NCBI GenBank assembly: GCA_913043805.1
Contig: CAJWMX010000067.1
Location: 1 to 9,700, forward strand
DNA: 9,700 bases
DNA from: an uncultured Acidobacteriota bacterium
GTDB taxonomy: Bacteria; Acidobacteriota; Vicinamibacteria; Vicinamibacterales; UBA8438
Direction of reading: 5' to 3'
Program-made: the position numbers and the translations under genes
Part shown: positions 5,859-9,700 of the stretch, in pieces
How the letters are laid out: each line of letters starts with the position of its first letter
Numbering within the stretch: the first letter of the stretch is position 1
Notes under the pieces: generated by a model
Database searches by the model: none
Told to the model about the DNA's origin: nothing
What the model saw: only the letters and a program-made list of their open reading frames with translations

Positions 5859-6857
5859 ATGCTCGACACCCTCGTCATCCCGCTGCTCAAGATTGTCGTA
5901 TTGCTCAACGCGATACTGATCTCGGTCACCTTCATGGTCCTTATGGAACGGAAGGTCATTGCCTGGGCGCAGTCTCGACTGGGGCCGATGCGGGTAGGAC
6001 CCTACGGGGTGTTGCAGGCGATCGTCGACCCGATCAAGCTCATCCTCAAAGAGGACATCACCCCGGTCAAGGCGGACAAGATGTTGTTCAGCCTGGCCCC
6101 GATCCTGTCGTTGGTGCCCGCCCTCGTGGCGTTCGCCGTCGTGCCCTTCGGGGGCGACGAGCTCTTCTACGTCGCCGACATCAACGTCGGTCTGCTCTTC
6201 TTCCTCTCGGTGACCTCGATCGGTGTATACGGCATCATCCTGGCCGGGTGGGCCTCGAACAGTAAGTACCCGCTGCTGGCCAGCCTGCGTGCGTCGGCTC
6301 AGCTCATCAGCTACGAGATCGCGGTGACGATGACGCTCGTCAGCGTGATTCTTACGTCCGGGACCTTGAGTATGGTGGGGATCGTCGAGGCGCAGCTGGC
6401 TGATGGCGTCTGGTATGGCTTCATCCAGCCGGTGGCGTTCGTCCTGGTGATGATCGGCGCCCTGGCCGAGACCAACCGCGTTCCGTTCGACCTGCCGGAG
6501 GCCGAGACCGAGCTAACCGGTGGTTTCCATACCGAGTACAGCGGGATGCGGTTCTCGCTGTTCTTCCTTGCGGAGTACGCGAACATCATCGTCATCTCGG
6601 CGGTGACCGCGCTGCTGTTCTTTGGCGGCTGGTTGCGCCCGTTCCCGAACGTCGAGGCGCTCGCCTTCCTGGACATCATCCCGGGGTGGATCTGGCTCTT
6701 CGGCAAGATCTTCCTGTTCCTCTATCTGTTCATGTGGATCCGGGCGACGCTGCCGCGTTACCGATACGACCAGCTGATGCGCATCGGCTGGAAGTTGCTG
6801 ATTCCGATTGCCCTCGCCAACATCGTGGTGACCGGCATCGTCAAGGTGCTCGTCTGA
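5859..6857 (+). CDS. nuoH: NADH-quinone oxidoreductase subunit H
   Basis: The membrane subunit that connects the quinone pocket to the proton-pumping arm of complex I (ND1 homologue). It has 332 residues and about eight membrane segments, the normal size. Diagnostic motifs are ERKVIAWAQSRLGPMRVGPYG split over residues 30-50, GWASNSKYPLLASLRASAQ, AETNRVPFDLPEAETEL with GGFHTEYSGM, and RATLPRYRYDQLM near the C-terminus. The charged loop residues thought to line the quinone channel are preserved. The ATG at 5859 lacks a clear ribosome binding site, and the 22-base gap after nuoD has no trace of nuoE, F or G. nuoI would usually follow but nuoJ does. Confidence 0.98.
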   Translation: MLDTLVIPLLKIVVLLNAILISVTFMVLMERKVIAWAQSRLGPMRVGPYGVLQAIVDPIKLILKEDITPVKADKMLFSLAPILSLVPALVAFAVVPFGGDELFYVADINVGLLFFLSVTSIGVYGIILAGWASNSKYPLLASLRASAQLISYEIAVTMTLVSVILTSGTLSMVGIVEAQLADGVWYGFIQPVAFVLVMIGALAETNRVPFDLPEAETELTGGFHTEYSGMRFSLFFLAEYANIIVISAVTALLFFGGWLRPFPNVEALAFLDIIPGWIWLFGKIFLFLYLFMWIRATLPRYRYDQLMRIGWKLLIPIALANIVVTGIVKVLV

Positions 6858-6871
6858 GGCACGACTGAGTC

Positions 6872-7387
6872 ATGGCCGAAGCTCTCGCCTTCTACACGCT
6901 GTCGATCCTCATCCTCGGGCTGGGCGTCGCGGTGATCACGACGCCCAAGACCGTCCACAGCGTGGTGTTCCTGGTGCTGAACTTCCTGTGTGTGGCGGCG
7001 CTCTACGTCGTGCTACAGGCGGAGTTCCTGGCGGTCATCCAGATCCTGGTCTACGCCGGCGGCATCGTCGTGCTGTATCTGTTCGTCGTCATGCTCGTGA
7101 ACCTCAAGCGCCAGCCTGAGGAACACCAGGATCCGAGACGGTTGGCGAAGGTCGGGTTGGTGCTCTCGGGTGCGGTGCTGGTCGAGCTGGCCGCCATCGT
7201 GGTCTACAGCTACGGTCGGGAACCGTCTTCGGTGTCGGCTCCGTCGCCGGCGTTTCCGGTGCAGGGCAACATCGAGGAGCTCGGCTGGTTGCTCTATACC
7301 GACTACCTGATTCCGTTCGAAGTGGCCTCCGTGCTGCTGCTGGTGGCCATGGTGGGCGCCATCATTCTGGCGAGACGAGAGCTGTAA
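6872..7387 (+). CDS. nuoJ: NADH-quinone oxidoreductase subunit J
   Basis: A membrane subunit of complex I (ND6 homologue) between NuoH and the antiporter-like subunits. It has 171 residues and five predicted membrane segments. The conserved third segment reads VIQILVYAGGIVVLYLFVVM (residues 55-74), where a pi-bulge near the Tyr-Ala-Gly-Gly takes part in coupling in known structures. The start is 14 bases after nuoH, with no nuoI between. The stop TAA overlaps the nuoK ATG by one base (TAATG), suggesting coupled translation. Confidence 0.96.
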   Translation: MAEALAFYTLSILILGLGVAVITTPKTVHSVVFLVLNFLCVAALYVVLQAEFLAVIQILVYAGGIVVLYLFVVMLVNLKRQPEEHQDPRRLAKVGLVLSGAVLVELAAIVVYSYGREPSSVSAPSPAFPVQGNIEELGWLLYTDYLIPFEVASVLLLVAMVGAIILARREL

Positions 7388-7695
7388 TGCTGGAGATCAC
7401 AACGGCGCACTACACGATTCTGTCGGCCGCGCTGTTCAGCATCGGCGTGATCGGCGTGCTCGTGCGTCGCAACATCATCATCATCTTCATGGCGATCGAG
7501 CTGATGCTCAATGCCGTCAACATCAACCTCGTCGCGCATGCTGAGCAGCTACAGAACCTGATCGGGCAGGTGTTCGTGGTGTTCGTCATTGCGGTGGCCG
7601 CGGCCGAAGCCGCGGTGGGGCTGGGGATTCTCCTGGCCTTCTATCGCAACAAAGAGACGGTGAACATCGACGAGATGAACGTGATGCGCTGGTAG
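7387..7695 (+). CDS. nuoK: NADH-quinone oxidoreductase subunit K
   Basis: A small membrane subunit (ND4L homologue) in the central water-filled proton path of complex I. The 102 residues form three membrane segments. The two key glutamates are present: E38 in AIELMLNAVNIN and E74 in VAAAEAAVGLG, corresponding to Glu36 and Glu72 of E. coli. The start overlaps the nuoJ stop by one base, and nuoL starts 5 bases after the stop. Confidence 0.97.
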   Translation: MLEITTAHYTILSAALFSIGVIGVLVRRNIIIIFMAIELMLNAVNINLVAHAEQLQNLIGQVFVVFVIAVAAAEAAVGLGILLAFYRNKETVNIDEMNVMRW

Positions 7696-7700
7696 CCAAC

Positions 7701-9700
7701 ATGGACCTGATCTGGCTCATTCCTCTGCTTCCCGGCCTGGGCGCGGCCGTCAACGGCCTGCTGGGTATTCGCTACTTTAGCAAGCCGGTGGCCGCCGGTA
7801 TCGCCTGCGCGACCATGGGCGGCTCCCTGCTGCTGTCGCTCTTTGCCTTTGCGCAACTGCTCGGCGCGGAGCATCGGGAGCACGTCGTCACCATCGCCAA
7901 CTGGATTCCGCCGATCGCGCTCGAGACCGTTTCCGGAGTGGGGCAGTTCGAGGTGCCCTGGGCGTTCCGGCTCGACCCGCTGTCCGGCATGATGATTCTC
8001 ATCGTCACCGGCATCGGGTTCCTGATTCATCTCTATTCGTCGGCCTATATGGACCACGAGCCGCGCGGCGGCTACGTGCGGTTCTTCACCTATCTGAACC
8101 TGTTCTGCTTCTTCATGCTGATGCTCGTGCTCGGCAGCAACTTCCTGGTCATGTTCGTCGGCTGGGAGGGCGTGGGGCTCTGCTCCTATCTGCTGATCGG
8201 CTTCTGGTATCACAAGAAGAGCGCCGCTGACGCCGGCAAGAAGGCGTTCATCGTCAACCGCATCGGCGACTTCGGCTTCGTGCTGGGTGTGTTCCTGGTG
8301 TTCTTCACCTTCGGCACCCTCGACTTCCGCGCGGTGGCGGAGGCGGCCGCCCACATGCCGGTGGAGGCAGCCGGGTTCGGGGTCATTTCGCTCATCTGCT
8401 TGCTGCTGTTCGTCGGCGCCACCGGCAAGAGCGCGCAGATTCCGCTGTATGTCTGGCTCCCGGACGCCATGGAAGGTCCGACTCCCGTGTCGGCCCTCAT
8501 CCACGCCGCCACCATGGTCACGGCCGGCGTCTACATGGTGGCCAGAAACGCCGTCCTGTTCGAACACGCGCCAAACGTCATGTTCATCGTGGCCGTCGTC
8601 GGGGCGTTGACCGCCCTGGTCGCGGCGACGATCGGCCTGGTCCAGACCGACATTAAGAAGGTGCTGGCCTATTCCACCGTCTCGCAGCTCGGCTACATGT
8701 TCCTGGCCACGGGCGTCGGTGCGTTCGCGGCTGCCGCCTTCCACCTCATGACGCACGCCTTCTTCAAGGCGCTGCTCTTCCTGGGAAGCGGGTCGGTCAT
8801 CCACGCGATGAACGACGAGCAGGACATGCAGAAGATGGGCAACATGCGGCTGTACATGCCGGTGACGTTCATCACGATGTTCGTCGGCTCGATCGCCATC
8901 GCCGGCGTGCCGCCGTTCTCCGGCTTCTTCAGTAAGGACGAGATCCTCTATCGCACCTTCCTCAGCAACAAGGTGCTCTGGGGATTGGCTGTGATCACCG
9001 CCGGTATGACCGCGTTCTACATGTTCCGGCTGATCTTCATGACCTTCTACGGCGAATATCGCGGTCCCTCCTGGGAGAAGGCGGGTGACGGTCACGCCGA
9101 CCATGGGCACGACGGCGATGACCATGGACACGCTTGGCACGGGCCGCACGAGTCGCCGCGTCTGATGACGGCGCCGCTCTGGGTGCTGGCCGTGGGCGCG
9201 ATCGTGGCCGGGTTCGTCGGCATTCCACCCGTGATCGGGGACTACATCGGCGTCGGGAACGCTATCGAGCACTTCCTCGAACCGAGCTTCACGGCCGAGT
9301 CGGCGGCACACGGCGACGAACACGCCGTGGCGCATCTGTCGCACGCCGCCGAGTTCGCGTTGATGGCCTTTTCGGTCCTGGTGGCCGCCTGCGGCATCGG
9401 CCTGGCGTACGTAAACTACGTGCGCCGGCCCGAGCGAGCGGCCCAGTGGAAGACGAACTGGGCGGGCGCGCACCGGGTGCTCACCAACAAGTACTACGTG
9501 GACGAGATGTACGACGCGACCGCGGTTAAGGGCACCATGGCCAGCGGACGTGGCCTGTGGACGTTCGACCGGCGCGTGGTCGACGGCATCGTCAACGGCA
9601 CCGGCTGGCTGACCCGAGCCTCCGCGTGGGTGTCGCACGTTGTAGACAAGTACATCGCGGACGGACTGGTCAACCTGGTGGGTTGGGTGCGCGCCGAGGG
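7701..9700 (+). CDS. nuoL: NADH-quinone oxidoreductase subunit L (antiporter-like, cut by the right edge)
   Basis: The distal proton-pumping subunit of complex I (ND5 homologue), with antiporter-like helices and a long lateral helix. About 666 codons are visible without a stop; the last membrane helix and the end lie outside. Key residues of the pumping channel are seen: E156 in FVGWEGVGLCSYLLIGFW, K243 in ATGKSAQIPLYVWLPDAM (followed by EGPTPVSALIHAATMVTAG) and K412 in FSGFFSKDEIL, matching Glu144, Lys229 and Lys399 of E. coli. A His-rich loop (H465-H483, seven His in 19 residues) precedes PHESPRLMTAPL; such loops are common in NuoL. A second His-containing stretch lies near residues 536-546. 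The ATG is 5 bases after nuoK. nuoM and nuoN are expected beyond the edge. Confidence 0.97.
   Translation, partial: MDLIWLIPLLPGLGAAVNGLLGIRYFSKPVAAGIACATMGGSLLLSLFAFAQLLGAEHREHVVTIANWIPPIALETVSGVGQFEVPWAFRLDPLSGMMILIVTGIGFLIHLYSSAYMDHEPRGGYVRFFTYLNLFCFFMLMLVLGSNFLVMFVGWEGVGLCSYLLIGFWYHKKSAADAGKKAFIVNRIGDFGFVLGVFLVFFTFGTLDFRAVAEAAAHMPVEAAGFGVISLICLLLFVGATGKSAQIPLYVWLPDAMEGPTPVSALIHAATMVTAGVYMVARNAVLFEHAPNVMFIVAVVGALTALVAATIGLVQTDIKKVLAYSTVSQLGYMFLATGVGAFAAAAFHLMTHAFFKALLFLGSGSVIHAMNDEQDMQKMGNMRLYMPVTFITMFVGSIAIAGVPPFSGFFSKDEILYRTFLSNKVLWGLAVITAGMTAFYMFRLIFMTFYGEYRGPSWEKAGDGHADHGHDGDDHGHAWHGPHESPRLMTAPLWVLAVGAIVAGFVGIPPVIGDYIGVGNAIEHFLEPSFTAESAAHGDEHAVAHLSHAAEFALMAFSVLVAACGIGLAYVNYVRRPERAAQWKTNWAGAHRVLTNKYYVDEMYDATAVKGTMASGRGLWTFDRRVVDGIVNGTGWLTRASAWVSHVVDKYIADGLVNLVGWVRAE

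Noticed and set aside
7641..9638. A 665-codon open frame on the minus strand opposite nuoL
   Set aside because: It is exactly antisense to a secure NuoL, its product is rich in His, Arg, Asp and Glu without any recognisable domain, and long antisense frames are expected in GC-rich codon usage.

Overview
The window is chromosomal DNA of high GC content, most likely from an Acidobacteriota bacterium. The main clue is a pair of secreted proteins of the 'VWFA-related Acidobacterial domain' type. The class cannot be fixed from this stretch; Vicinamibacteria would fit but is only a guess. No phage, insertion sequence, CRISPR array, rRNA gene or complete tRNA gene is visible.

Layout. Positions 1-3161 are a leftward (minus-strand) cluster. 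Read in the direction of transcription it holds a secreted VWA protein with a degenerate metal site, a second VWA protein with an intact metal site (2 bases downstream, likely translationally coupled), a CcsA/HemX-like multi-pass membrane protein, and hemA (glutamyl-tRNA reductase), which runs off the left edge. A four-copy 7-bp tandem repeat lies between the hemX-like gene and hemA. Positions 3162-3567 are a divergent control region with a perfect 8-bp-stem hairpin, a near-consensus sigma70-type promoter with 17-bp spacing, and a leader of about 150 bases. Positions 3568-9700 are a rightward respiratory complex I operon in the order nuoA, nuoC, nuoD, nuoH, nuoJ, nuoK, nuoL. The last gene is cut by the right edge.

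How the genes fit together. HemA makes the first committed tetrapyrrole precursor from glutamyl-tRNA, and HemX-like proteins are known to be linked to HemA level or to haem handling. The divergent operon encodes the proton-pumping membrane arm of NADH:quinone oxidoreductase (A, H, J, K, L) and two cofactor-free peripheral subunits (C, D). Haem supply and electron transport are therefore encoded back to back around one control region. The roles of the VWA proteins are unknown.

The most notable observation is what the nuo operon lacks. nuoB, E, F, G and I, the subunits that carry the iron-sulfur clusters and FMN, are all absent from their usual places. The junctions are tight (1-base overlap to 22 bases) and show no remnants. 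Either these genes lie elsewhere and are supplied in trans, or this is an unusual second complex I locus. I see no clearly new defence or mobile system.
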